Assembly: GCA_903813345.2 (NCBI GenBank)
Contig: CAIIXF020000008.1
Span: 5,901,341 to 5,965,340, forward strand
Reading direction: 5' to 3'
From: Owenia fusiformis
Taxonomy: Eukaryota; Annelida; Polychaeta; Sabellida; Oweniidae
Length of the DNA stretch: 64,000 nt
Shown: piece after piece, positions 24,775 through 36,500 of the stretch
Layout of the letters: each line of letters begins with the position of its first letter
Numbering within the stretch: position 1 is the first letter of the stretch
Notes under the pieces: generated by a model
Seen by the model: the letters and a program-made list of their open reading frames with translations, nothing else
Told to the model about the DNA's origin: nothing
Databases searched by the model: none
Program-made: the position numbers and the translations under genes

Positions 24775-25750
24775 CAGAACAACGGCAACGCCAAAGCGTA
24801 GAGAATCACATCGAACAGCCATGGATGGCATTTTTACAAACAAAGTATATAGCAAAAATGGCAGGCATTTTTCAAAATGGCCGCCTTCTACCAAAAGTGT
24901 CATTAGACCATTTGCCATACTTATAGTATTCACATACCAAATATGAACAAAATCGCTCCACTACTTTTCGATTTATAGTAAAATACGTTAAAATGGCGGC
25001 CATTTTGAAAAATGGCCGCCTTCTACCAAAAGTGTCATTAGACAGTGTGCCATGCTTACAGTATTCACATACCAAATATGAACAAAATAGCTTCACTACT
25101 TTTCGAATTAAAGTAAAATACGTTAAAATGGCGGCCATTTTGAAAAATGGCCGCCTTCTACCAAAAGTGTCATTAGACAGTGTGCCATCCTTATAGTATT
25201 CACATACCAAATATGAACAAAATCTCTTCACTACTTTTCGAGTTATAGTAAAATAGGTTAAAATGGCGGCCATTTTTCAAAATGGCGGCCATTTTTAAAA
25301 TGGTCACTTTCTTCCAAAAGTGTCTTTAGACAGTGTGCAATGTTTATAGTATTCACATACCAAATATGAACAAAATCGCTCCACTACTTTTCGAGTTTCA
25401 GCAAAAATCGTAAAATAACGAGTAAAGGCCGCCATTTTTCAAGATGGCTGCCATGTGCTTCTTTAATATCTACATTTCTAGCTTTATTAATGTCCTATAT
25501 AATTTTTTTACATCTAAAACATATTGCACCTAAATTACTGTAATATCGGCACTAAAATGGCCACCATTTTGAAATGAGCGGCCATTTTGAAAATCAGCTT
25601 TCGAGCAGAACTTCTACCCCCATAGGCTATATGTGTACAAAATATGAACAAAATCGGGCCAATGGTATTTGAGTTATTGCCCGGACGGACGTACGGACAG
25701 ACGGACGGAGGCGTTCCCTATATCCCTCCGAACTTTGTTCGATGAGATAA
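24775..25750 (+). mobile_element. Family B element, second copy
   Basis: The left end is AACGGCAACGCCAAAGCGTA with CATCGAAC; the right end is CTCCGAACTTTGTTCGATG after a short GGACGGACG tract (about 25680-25712). Four internal units carry ATACCAAATATGAACAAAAT and the palindromic AAAATGGCGGCCATTTT. Unit identity to the 17.4-kb copy is high, so the two copies are fairly young. Confidence 0.8.
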
Positions 25751-26655
25751 TTATTGAAAATTCTCTATATACTATTTTGTACTTTTCAATAAGAACTGAT
25801 CATGTTGATATCAAAATAGAAGTAACAGACCTAGTACTATTTATAATTTACATGATAGCGTCAATACACTTTATACTTTGATTCGTCTTTCCTATAAAAA
25901 CTCTTAAGAAATGAACCTATCCCCATTTGTAATGTAAACAAGATGATTTGTGACACTTGAATTTGACATGTAAAAGTATAATGACAATTACAATGACATC
26001 TTTATCAAAATTATTAATTGTTCAACATACACACATAGCTATGACATCACTCCTGCTATCAGAACACAGTGCTTAATTAAAAACAGGTTAAACCTTGTAA
26101 AACCTTTGCTAAAAGGTTTCTGGTTGAAGTACATTTTTTCAGTGATTCTGTACATAATCTTCAAGCACATGACTCAATGAGATGTGGGGAGGGCTATCTA
26201 AATGCATCCACGGCTTGTTTCCTAATCTTTGAATTTGGCAAATTGGGCTACTCATTAAAAGTCTTGATACAAGACATTAAATTGATGTTTAAAATCATCA
26301 ACAATTAATTAAGGCCTTGGCTTTAGTATATGACTCCACAAAGTAGACTTTAATTGGCTGTGCGAATCTAAAATAATGTATGACATTACAAGTACATGTC
26401 AACATGGAGACAGTTTAACTCACTACTATTTGAAATAATTTATCTCATGCAGACATTCAGGTAACATATCCTTAAAGGTCATTTGTCACTTATTACAGAC
26501 ACTGAATGCCAACAGCCAAATGCTGACCACTGAGCACTAATGACCGAATATCGTCCACAAAAAGTTGGAGACTGTAACAACATGTCACAACGTCGGTGAC
26601 ATAATAATATTCATACTTTATTTCACATAACACTGGAATGAACCTTTACATTCTA
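25751..26655. other. Intergenic, with a small dispersed repeat
   Basis: No gene. A short repeat at about 26490-26630 (TTACAGACACTGAATGCCAA ... GGAGACTGTAACAA) recurs at about 49285-49350 and 61970-62055 and may be a SINE-like or MITE remnant. Confidence 0.45.
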
Positions 26656-27221
26656 CAGGGTGGTCAAAAAATGGAAACCCTAATACCAATTTCCTCATAT
26701 CTGTCATTTTGAAATAACTCCCTGATATTTTACACTTTTGTACATCATTCAATTTGCTACCAGCCTACTTTATTTCATGACAATCAGATTGATAGTCACA
26801 ATGTTACAGTACTTTAAAGAACATGCCCAGTGGCCAATATTTTGTTGTGGGGAAACCTGTACTCATCGTCTAAAATGTCCCTACCTGTAGGATATGGTAG
26901 AGATAGAGTATATGAGAATAACCTCAGGACAATTGCAAACCTCAAAAGTGAGATCATTTGTGTCATTCAGGTCATACCTGCTGAGGAATGCATTCGGGTC
27001 ATTGACAACTGTGCTGTTTTGCCTACAGCGCGATAATGGCCAAATCTGAAGCATGTTATTGAAAGTGCTGTAAAATTGTGACTATCAGTCTGATGGTCAT
27101 GAAATATGGTAGGGTGGAAGGAAATTGAATGATGTACAAATGTGTGAAATATCAGGGAGTAATTCCTTAAAGTGACAAAGATATAAGGAAAATGCAGGGT
27201 TTCCATTTTTTGACCACCCTG
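26656..27221 (+). mobile_element. Tc1/mariner remnant with intact TIRs and TA target sites
   Basis: Ends are CAGGGTGGTCAAAAAATGG (26656) and, inverted, CCATTTTTTGACCACCCTG (to 27221), each flanked by TA. The frame in 26830-27036 encodes the usual C-terminal tail of a mariner-type transposase (VYENNLRTIANLK then IPAEECIRVIDN). The DDE catalytic core is deleted, so it cannot act by itself. It ends 17 nt from the donor site of RALGAPA exon 22. Confidence 0.9.
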
Positions 27222-27238
27222 TACATGGTTGCACATAC

Positions 27239-27534
27239 CTCAAATAGCCAAGGTGTGACAATCTGTAGAGGTGGGATCAATTCTGGGGGAGGGGGTGACA
27301 TCATGCCATCTGATGTCACACTCTGATTGGTTCTCATCTTTAACATGGTCGTCATCAATTCACATAAATACTCATAAACACGAGTATGTATATTGGGGTC
27401 TTCTATGTGATTGATATCACCCAGAATTCCTAGCATACGTCGCCATAGAACTACAGAGACATCTGGTGTCCAACCTTGCACTGATCCACCCGCAAGGACA
27501 CTCCGGTAAGCATCATCCATATCAGATTGCAATG
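27239..27534 (-). CDS. RALGAPA1: RALGAPA exon 22
   Basis: Residues 985-1083. [20 protein letters not shown] and RMLGILGD then [15 protein letters not shown] are diagnostic. Acceptor TTCATTTCAG; donor GAG|GTATGT at 27231-27238. No further exon of the gene could be found at lower coordinates. Confidence 0.94.
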
Positions 27535-30500
27535 CTGAAATGAATAACCATTTGAAAATAAATATAGGAACATGAAAAACTTTGCCAAAATTTTTTCGAT
27601 TTAATTTTTTGTATTAAGTTTTTCATTCACTGTTGTTGGTTTAATGAATTGAACTTCACTGTAAAATCTTCCAATGTTTCATTACTGTGCCTATTAAAGC
27701 GGAAATAATGTCAGGTATTCTAATCATCATTATATGTAGTTACAATACTACTGAATAAAATGCAATAAGTTGAAAATCTTGTTATGTGTTAGTTTTTGTA
27801 TAATATTGAAAATAAAAATCATAAATTGACCCAGTGACCCAGTTGTCTGTTGGACGGGGCTCGCCATATTTCCCTCAGAGACCCGGATGTAGACCGGAAG
27901 TGTGACGTTTCTGCGACCTGAGCCGCCATCTTGAAAGCATTCACAACAAAGGAAAATGCCTATGTGTTGTGCGGTAAATTGTTCAGATATTTCCACTGAT
28001 AGAGCTAGACTTGGGATAAGGACTTTAAAAGAAATGCCTGAATGACAGTACGACAGTCGGCTGGTGACGGTAGAATTAAAATCTGTCGACAGTTAAAACC
28101 AGCTGTCGTTGTCGTGGACCGAATCCCCGGGGAATAGAACACATTTAAAACAGTGTCACTTACTATAGTTTCTGAAAAGTTTCATGCACGGCTTTTAACA
28201 ATCAAAGATTCCTACTTATTATTGTCTTGTTAGCCTTGCCCAAGTCGGTCTCTTTTACTTATCTTGATTTCTATTATGACCGCCTTGTACCAAAGAGAAA
28301 GCCACGTGCTTTACCGACAGTTTGTTGATGTCGGTAAAAGGATGTGTCTGGGTATATGCCCTTTTGGTCCCTCAGTCAAATGAATGTGAAATATGGTTTT
28401 TATTACTGACCTAGTTATATTTGATAAGTATATTTACTTTTTCACAAGTTTTGATGCATAATTAACCCCCTACTGAGAGTCAGAATAAGTATCTTAACAA
28501 ACAAAAAAATAGTCATTATCATAGAAAAAACTCCAATGGCAACATGTATGACATACAAAGAAGAAATAACTTAAGACCCATGAAGAACTAGATGTATAAG
28601 ATTGCAAGCAATCTTACGGAGGCCCCGTAGGCTTTTTTGAACATTTAAAGGTCAGCCAAAGGTCAAATCTTAAAAACAAGGTCATATATGAACTCCAGGC
28701 ATCTTGTAGATGATTTTTAAAAAATAGTTTGGTCAATTTGAAGCAATGTGTAATTTGACCTTGAAAAATTTCAACATTAGACCTTTTTCAGTTTTTGAGG
28801 TCCAATATCTCAAAAATGGTGCAGAATTTTAATAGATAATCAATTGTTATTATGTGTAAAACCTTTAGAGGAATATATATCCTGACTTTAATTCAAAAAT
28901 ATTGATTTGTAGTCACAAACTTTGAGAAACACAGTTTGTGATCTTGTTTGATGACCTTGACCTTTGACCTTGAAAATTTTACTTTTTTAGACCTCAGTAT
29001 ATCTTTTCTGATTGAATAAACCTAAATTTGAATCCAGAAAATCAATTTGAAAAATCAACTTGTTTGACCTTTCGAAGGTCACTGAAGGTCAACTAAAGGT
29101 CATAGGTCAAAACTAAGGTCAGATTTGAGTTTCCTAGATCTTGTAGATGCTTTTTAAAAAAATGTTTGGTCAATTTAGAGCAAGTTATAATTTGACCTTG
29201 AAAAATTTTGAAATTTGACCTTTTTTCAGTTTTTGAGTTCTAATATCTCAAAACTGGAGCAAAATTTTAATAAATAGTCAATTGCTAATATGTGTAGAAC
29301 CTTTAGAGGAATATATATTCAGACTTTCAGTAAAAAAATTGATTTGTAGTCTGCAATTTTGAGAAACTTAGAAAACACAGTTTGTGATTTTGTTTGATGA
29401 CCTTGACCTTTAACCTTGCAAATTTTACTTTTTTACACCTCAGAAGGTCTTGTGTGAATAAATATACCTAAATTTGAATCCAGAAAATCGATTTGAAAAA
29501 TCAACTTTTTTGACCTTTCGGAGGTCACTGAAGGTCAACCAAAGGTCAAAGGTCAAAAGTAAGGTCAGATTTGGAATCCTGAGAACTTGTAGATGAGTTT
29601 TTAAAAAAAATTTGGTCAATTTGAAGCAAGTTGAAAAAAGACCTTTTTTGACCTTTTTTTGACCTTCAATATCTCAAAATCTAGGCAAAATTTCTCTAGA
29701 CGGCAAAAGGCTAAGACTAATAGAATACTAATATCTATCTGTATGCAAAAATTCAGCCAAAAATATTGAAGTGTAGTGTCAGGATTTGAGAAACTTGAAA
29801 AAAACTTAGATTTGACCTAGATTTTGACCTTTGACCTTGACCTAGATAAAAATTCCTTTCCCGCCAAGTTTAGCCAAGGTCCCTAGTAGGTGCATATAGT
29901 AGATAGTTGAAAGGTAGTTGGAAGTAGGAGAAAAAGGTTTAGGAAGAATAAATAATAACTAGACTTTTGAAGATTGCAAGCAATCTCACGGAGGCCCTCT
30001 TAGGCATTTTTGACAATTTGAAGGTCAACTAAAGGACAAATATCAAATCTGAGGTCAGCTTTGGACTCATGGGAACTTGTAGATGATTTTTAAAAAAAAA
30101 ATTGGTCAGATTGAAGCAAGTTGAAAAATGACATTTTTCGACCGTTTTTTGACGTCAAATATCTCAAAAACGGTAAAAATTTAATGCTGACATCTAGTGA
30201 ACAATTTGTAGAAAATACTAAAATGTAGTTTCAGTTTAATTCATCGCAAGAAATAATGAAGTATAAGGACAAAGTTGAGAAACTTAAAAAAAAATTAGAT
30301 TTGACCTAGATTTTGACCTTTGACCTAATTTGATAACCATGACCCTTGACCTTGAAAATATTACTGTTTTAGAGCTCAGTAGGTCTTTTATGCTTAGGCT
30401 AACCCTAAATTTGAATCCAAAAACTCGATTTGAAAAATCAACTTCTCTGACCTTTCGAAGGTCACTGAAGGTCAACTAAAGGTCAAATGACAAATCTGTG

Positions 30501-33500
30501 GTTAAATATGAACTACTGAGAAGTTGTAGATGATTTTCAAAAAAAAATTGGGTGAATTTGAAGCAAGTTAAAATTTGACCTTATAAACTCTGAAAAATTG
30601 ACCTTTTTCAGTTTTTGAGCTCTTATATCTCAAAAGTGGGACAAAATTTTAATAAATAGTCAATTGCTAATATGTGTAGAACCCTTAGAGGAATATATAT
30701 CTTGACTTTCAATTAAAAATATTGATTTTTAGTGTTGAACTATGAGAAACTTAGATAGCACAGTTTGTGACCTAATTTGATGACCTTGACCTTTGACCTT
30801 GAAATTTTAACTTTTTTAGACCTCAGTAGGCTTTTTGTAATTAGACTGACCTAAATTTGAATCAAAAGACTGAATTTGAAAAATCAACTTTTCTGACCTT
30901 TCGAAGGTCACTGAAGGTCAACTAAGGGTCAGAGGTCAAATCTGAGGTCAGATTTGGACTCCTGGGAACTTGTAGATGATTTTTAAAAAAAAATTTGGTC
31001 AGATTGAAGCAAGTTGAAAAATGACCTTTTTTGACCGTTTTTTGACGTCAAATATCTCAAAAACGGTAAAAATTTAATGCTGACATATAGTGAACAATTT
31101 GTAGAGAATACTTAAATGTAGTTTCAGTTTAATTCATCGCAAGAAATACTGAAGTATAAGGACTAACTTGAGAAACTTCAAAAAAAACTTAGATTTGACC
31201 TAGATTTTGACCTTTGACCTTGACCTAGATATGAAATATTTTCCCATCAAGATCAAACCAGGTATCTAGTAGGAGCAAGGGAAAGATCAATACCCGGTGA
31301 TTTCAGCGGGAAGTGGCGTTTCGTTCAGTGGATGAGCTGCGCGCGCACGCATAAATGTGATTATCCAATATAATTAGGGGAGGGCTATTTGAAATAATTT
31401 TTGGTCTCAGGCGCGACCCAGGGCTGTTGTCTTAAGGACATTTCGTTGAAAATGAGCCATTCGGCTGATAATTGGTAAGAGTTTGCGATCTTATAATGTA
31501 TAACTGTTACTCAGACACATATTTTGACACGATTCTGTTGGAAATAAGCTTTGAACCGAGAGATATTCACGATTGATATGCACATTTTTGATTGTGCCAT
31601 TGCTTTTCCATTGCACAATCCATGTATTGATAGAAGAAACATTAATAATGCAGATTGGTTTACCTTCAATACATGGCAGACACTACATATCGGTCTATTA
31701 ATACCAGTTTGTGCCTTAAATAGTTTTATATTTCCATCCACGGCCTGGAGCCTGGGTGTGTTTGTCTCTTATGTGTATGCTTGTGCATGGACTTCTAATC
31801 ACTAGCAGAATTTAACATGATGCAAACTCGACATTATAACTCATGCTGTAACATTTTGACTTCGCTGGAAAACAATAGGAATTATTTTTCTTGCCAATCA
31901 ATCATGAACCACAATCAAAATTTCAGAATGAGCAATCAGGCAATGATCCAAATCAAGTTATAACATTATATGATATTCAGCAAGAAGTCCGGTAGAAATA
32001 CAGAATATTTAAACATCAAAGCTGAAAGTTAAAAGCTAGGCTAATCTGTCAATTTTCTGTCTGCAAAAGAGCGTTTACATTTGACACAATAACAGACTGA
32101 GGCTTTGAAATCTAGGATTCCCCAGGAAAATATGACGTCATACTAATTAGCATAAGGATTTCCCTATTGGTTGGGGTCGAGCCTTGTTCGAAAACACAAT
32201 CCATAAATACATGCTAATTTCTAAGGAGATAGGAAGTGTATAACGTGTTTATCGATTTTGTTTAAATATTTAATCAATTATCAAATTGTTTAAGTGGATA
32301 AAGTGGTCACACTTGCTTCAATTCATAGCGAAATCGACGGATAGAAACTGACCGAATTCCCGATATCCTACCCCGTATTACTGTAGGCTATAAGCACAGT
32401 GACCTACAGAGGGCGCTATCACAAACAAGTACTGCACGAACCGATAAATTCCCGGGTATTGTAACGCCCTTGGTAGGAGCATATAGTAGAAAGTTGAAAG
32501 CTAGTTGAAAGTAGGAGAAAACTGCTTTGATAGAATAATAATAAGAAGAATAATAAAGAACAAAGAAGAAGAATAAAGAAAAGCTACAAAAGCTATAGGA
32601 GGCCCTTTCAGGAGGCCCTTTCAGGAGGGCCTCCTAATAAGAATATCTATAAAATTAATAGGAGGCCCCCCGTTGGGGCCTCCTAATTAAAGAGAAAATC
32701 ATATTTTTGAAAAATATATTTAAGGATTAAAAATTTTTCCAATTTTTGAATTTCCCGCCAGTTTAATTTGAAGGGGGAAAAACAAGATGGTTGCCATTTG
32801 ATATGAGAAATATCAGAAAAAAAGTTGCTTCACTTTTAGTTTTCACAATGAGCACAGTTTTCCGGTTTAGGTTTTTTGACTGATTCTGACTCTTCATCAC
32901 CAGGGTCACGTATAGAGATTATAAAATTGAAACCGGAATGTTGTGCTCAGCATGAATTTGACTGGAATATGTGTAACTTCACCAACACAATTGAAGTCTC
33001 AAAACTGGATGCTCAGTAACTTTGAGTGACTATAATCCCTTGATTACCCAGATAAACACCAATTCACTTATCCAGAAATACCATTCAATGTCTATACAAA
33101 GAAAGTAACCAATGTTTTGGAAGATAAGTTTCAAACTTTTTGCATAATTAATTCATTTAATGTTTGCCATTGATTTTTTTTCAATTCTGACAAAGTGATA
33201 TGCACTGTCTTTGATGCCAATATTCTTCATCAATTATGATACAAATTAATATTTTTGTAATCTCAGAAGAAGGATAAGATATTGAAGTTTAATAATATGT
33301 GTAATTGAGTTGGTTTTTCAGACATTACAATTTTCAATATTTTCTAAGTCGATACCCAGACTCATTCCCAGACTCATCCTTTGACCAATCAACGACGGCC
33401 CTGTAGCGTCAGCTCATTATTATGCACGGTCAAAAACAAGTACACTTTTTACCGGTACTTTTCACAAACAAATCTTGCACGAATCTGAGCACGAATTCAT

Positions 33501-36500
33501 TTAAGAAAATACAAATATTTTATCAGATAAATATCAATGAGAGTTTAGTGGATGCCGGGACATCGATCGGATAACCAAAGGTGAGAAGATTTCAACAAGT
33601 TGAACATGTAGGCTGATATTCAATCACCGATCGACGACAACATGACTCGCTACGTTGGACTAGGTCTTCGTGCATTTTCATCGCGAAATCAGTTTTAAAT
33701 CAACATTGAATTACATGATTTAATTTATATTAATGATGACTCATACCTTCCAATGTACATTTAATTACATAATATATTGTAACTCTAAAGAAACACTCGA
33801 TCACATCAGTGAATTTCAAGTCGTAGATGGGAAGTTTGTTTTGTTTATGCAGCTCAACCCGATAACGTTTTCATTGGTCATTCAGCCTGAAGTCACACGT
33901 CGTGTCCACGCGATATCTGTCAGTCAATAAGGTTTCGCGATACCCCTAATAGCGTAGGTATTATGGAAATCTCGAAACTGTTGAATATTTCAGCATAATA
34001 ACAGCGGAGATGTATTGGATTGTACAAGGCGGTAATAATTCAAGATCATATAAGTAAAAAAATACCGACTTGGGCAAGGCTATTGTCTTGTTTGTCGTCC
34101 TATATCTATCCTGGGGTTGTGTTTTTTCTCCCCAATAAGGGAAAACATTTTGAATAAAGAATTTTCCAATTCCGCCATCGAATAAGTAGGGTAATCTGCA
34201 GCAGTTTCGTTTTTGCTTCAACTCTTCGCGCATGCCTAGTAGTTTGAAATAATTTACAAGTGTGCATGTGTTTTTGGAATTAAGCCAATCAAATTATTCA
34301 TTCTAATGCGCATGAACTAGATTCCGAATCAAGAGGAACTGGCGCAGATTGCCTCAAATGCTGAAATCGCTCTTCAAAAGCTCTTCAAAATAGATTGGTG
34401 AATAAAAATGAATAACAACTGAAGTTAGAGTGGTTTATTTAGTTCGATGTTAGGATATTTCAAGTAAGTATTAATTATATAGACGCTACAGTGATGATGG
34501 TTCTAGACACGCGGGGCAAGTTGTTTTAGCTGATTTTCTCCTCAAACGGCGTAGATTGAACACAATTTTACCTCCAGGTTTACCCACGACAGTTTGCTAT
34601 CGGCAACAGAAATAACACTGTCGTTATCGACAATGGAATCTCACTGTCATTCGGGCAGTTGCCATACCATACATATTCTCTCACAAGAAACCAAAGAAAA
34701 CGGATTCAAGGCGAGCAATCCGGTCCCAAAAAGAGAACTGAACCAGGCCATGTGCCGGTTAGGTCGACGCCATTTTGAAAAAACTTTTTGAATTGTATCG
34801 TATCATATCGTTTGCTTTAATAGCTTTATAACTTAATACCATATTTGTGAAATAAATATAACATACTAGGTCTACGAGCCTTTAAATTGTTTGTTGTCTA
34901 CTGTAAATACAACAGAAATACAACTCCATGGTGATCGAAATGACGAACCTTGCGTCATCGATCGCGATCATTCATGACGGGAAATAGATTATCAGTTCTG
35001 CCTTATATTTATAACAGAGTGTCAACAATCCAATTAATATCTGCCATTCGTCATTTTATTAAATAAAAGATCCGAATATGTTTGATCTTCAAGCAAAACG
35101 ATCGAGAGATAATTGATTGTCAACATAAAATTAACGCATTTTCCTGTCATGTCGGTAACCAACGTTCACGAGTTGGTCAGTTTTTGGTTTTGATTGGCAC
35201 TTTGGGAGTAAATTCTATGAATTGTAAGTATTAATGTGAACATGGTCATGTTTTTCTCGAACAGGTGATATCATATTATGTCAATATGCCAAATACATCG
35301 TCAAAATCTTCAAATTGCTCCATTTTCTTGTTAAGAAGTTCGTAATATTTTTCAATGTGGCCGCCCCGCTACAATTGCGCATGCACATTTTTCGGGCCAA
35401 TCGAAATGCTGGAATTTGTCGAGTCGTAGTGACGCCGCTCATGAATATTCATAGGTAGGTTATGGCGACCTCCATAATCCAGGTGAAGATCCAATACCTC
35501 AAAATTAATTCCAATATATCTGCCGATGCATTAGAAGATCGTCGCTCATACCCGGGTCATGTTTTTGATTATAGACTTATTATTCTGATGAATCATAGTT
35601 TTTACTTGAGGTTATTATCCCTTTAATTGTCAATTTACTATAAATAAAATCATTATTTTCCTTTTGTGAATGACTTTATCTCTTTTCAACAGTGACATCT
35701 ATTTTACATTTATTTCTTACTTTTTTCTAAATGGTTTTCCTCAGCGACATCTATATGTATACTCTCCCGGTCTGGAGTAATAGAGTTCTTATCAGCCCCA
35801 CTAGTCAGACCTTGCATCACAATATCGCTGATTGGTGATTGGCTGCGAGAACTTGGTTTGGAATCATGGGATACTATAGATGGCTCACGTGACCCTAAAG
35901 AAAGAGAAAGGTACGTTTGCATTTTATTTGCTCTATAGGTGATAAGGAAATGGCAATATTCAACAAGATATATGCATCCTCAAAACACATGGCTCCTAAC
36001 ATCTTTCTTCAATACATCCGTATGATGTACACAACCATTCATTTAAAAGATAAAAGATAAAGGATATAGTAAGATCAAGATTCTTTTTAAAGCTATGTGT
36101 ATATGTCTACGAAATGAGCCAGTTCATTTTGAAAGCAGGAATTTGAACAACTGTGGTGGCAAAATCTGCTTCCTGGTGTTCACAAATACACTCATTCAAT
36201 GTATGTTTTCACCATAAATAACATTTTAGTTAAATGCCTGCTTAATGAGACTTTTGCTAACCGAGGCCAATACCAGTGATGGCTGAAGAGTCCATTATCT
36301 TACCTCTCAATATAGCATCAAGTTCAGACTTATCCAAACTAATGCTATCTGTGCTCTGGTCAGTGAGGACATCATACTTCACACTCCCTGCATCACTGTT
36401 GATACTGGTAGCATCAGTAAAGCCTGGGATGACACTGGCATTTAGGCTTGGGGTATCACTCTCGCTGGTGTGAACAGTATCAGGGCTGACTTGGGCAGAA

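Larger units (their letters stand above)
28231..34082 (-). mobile_element. Long-TIR DNA transposon, copy 2, with perfect 9-bp target duplication
   Basis: The ends match copy 1 at 16987-19048: TAGCCTTGCCCAAGTCGG at 28231 and its inverse ending at 34082. The right end of this copy matches the left end of copy 1, so the orientation is opposite. Both flanks are TTGTCTTGT (28222-28230 and 34083-34091). The 5.85 kb length is mainly due to nested repeats. It lies in the RALGAPA intron between exons 21 and 22. No transposase is seen. Confidence 0.87.

Noticed and set aside
24872-25273. 133-codon minus-strand frame with repeated KMAAILTYFT
   Set aside because: Translation of the family B tandem units; no independent evidence for a gene.
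32600-32690. GGAGGCCCC hairpins as transcription terminators
   Set aside because: This is animal DNA and the hairpins belong to the end of a dispersed repeat.
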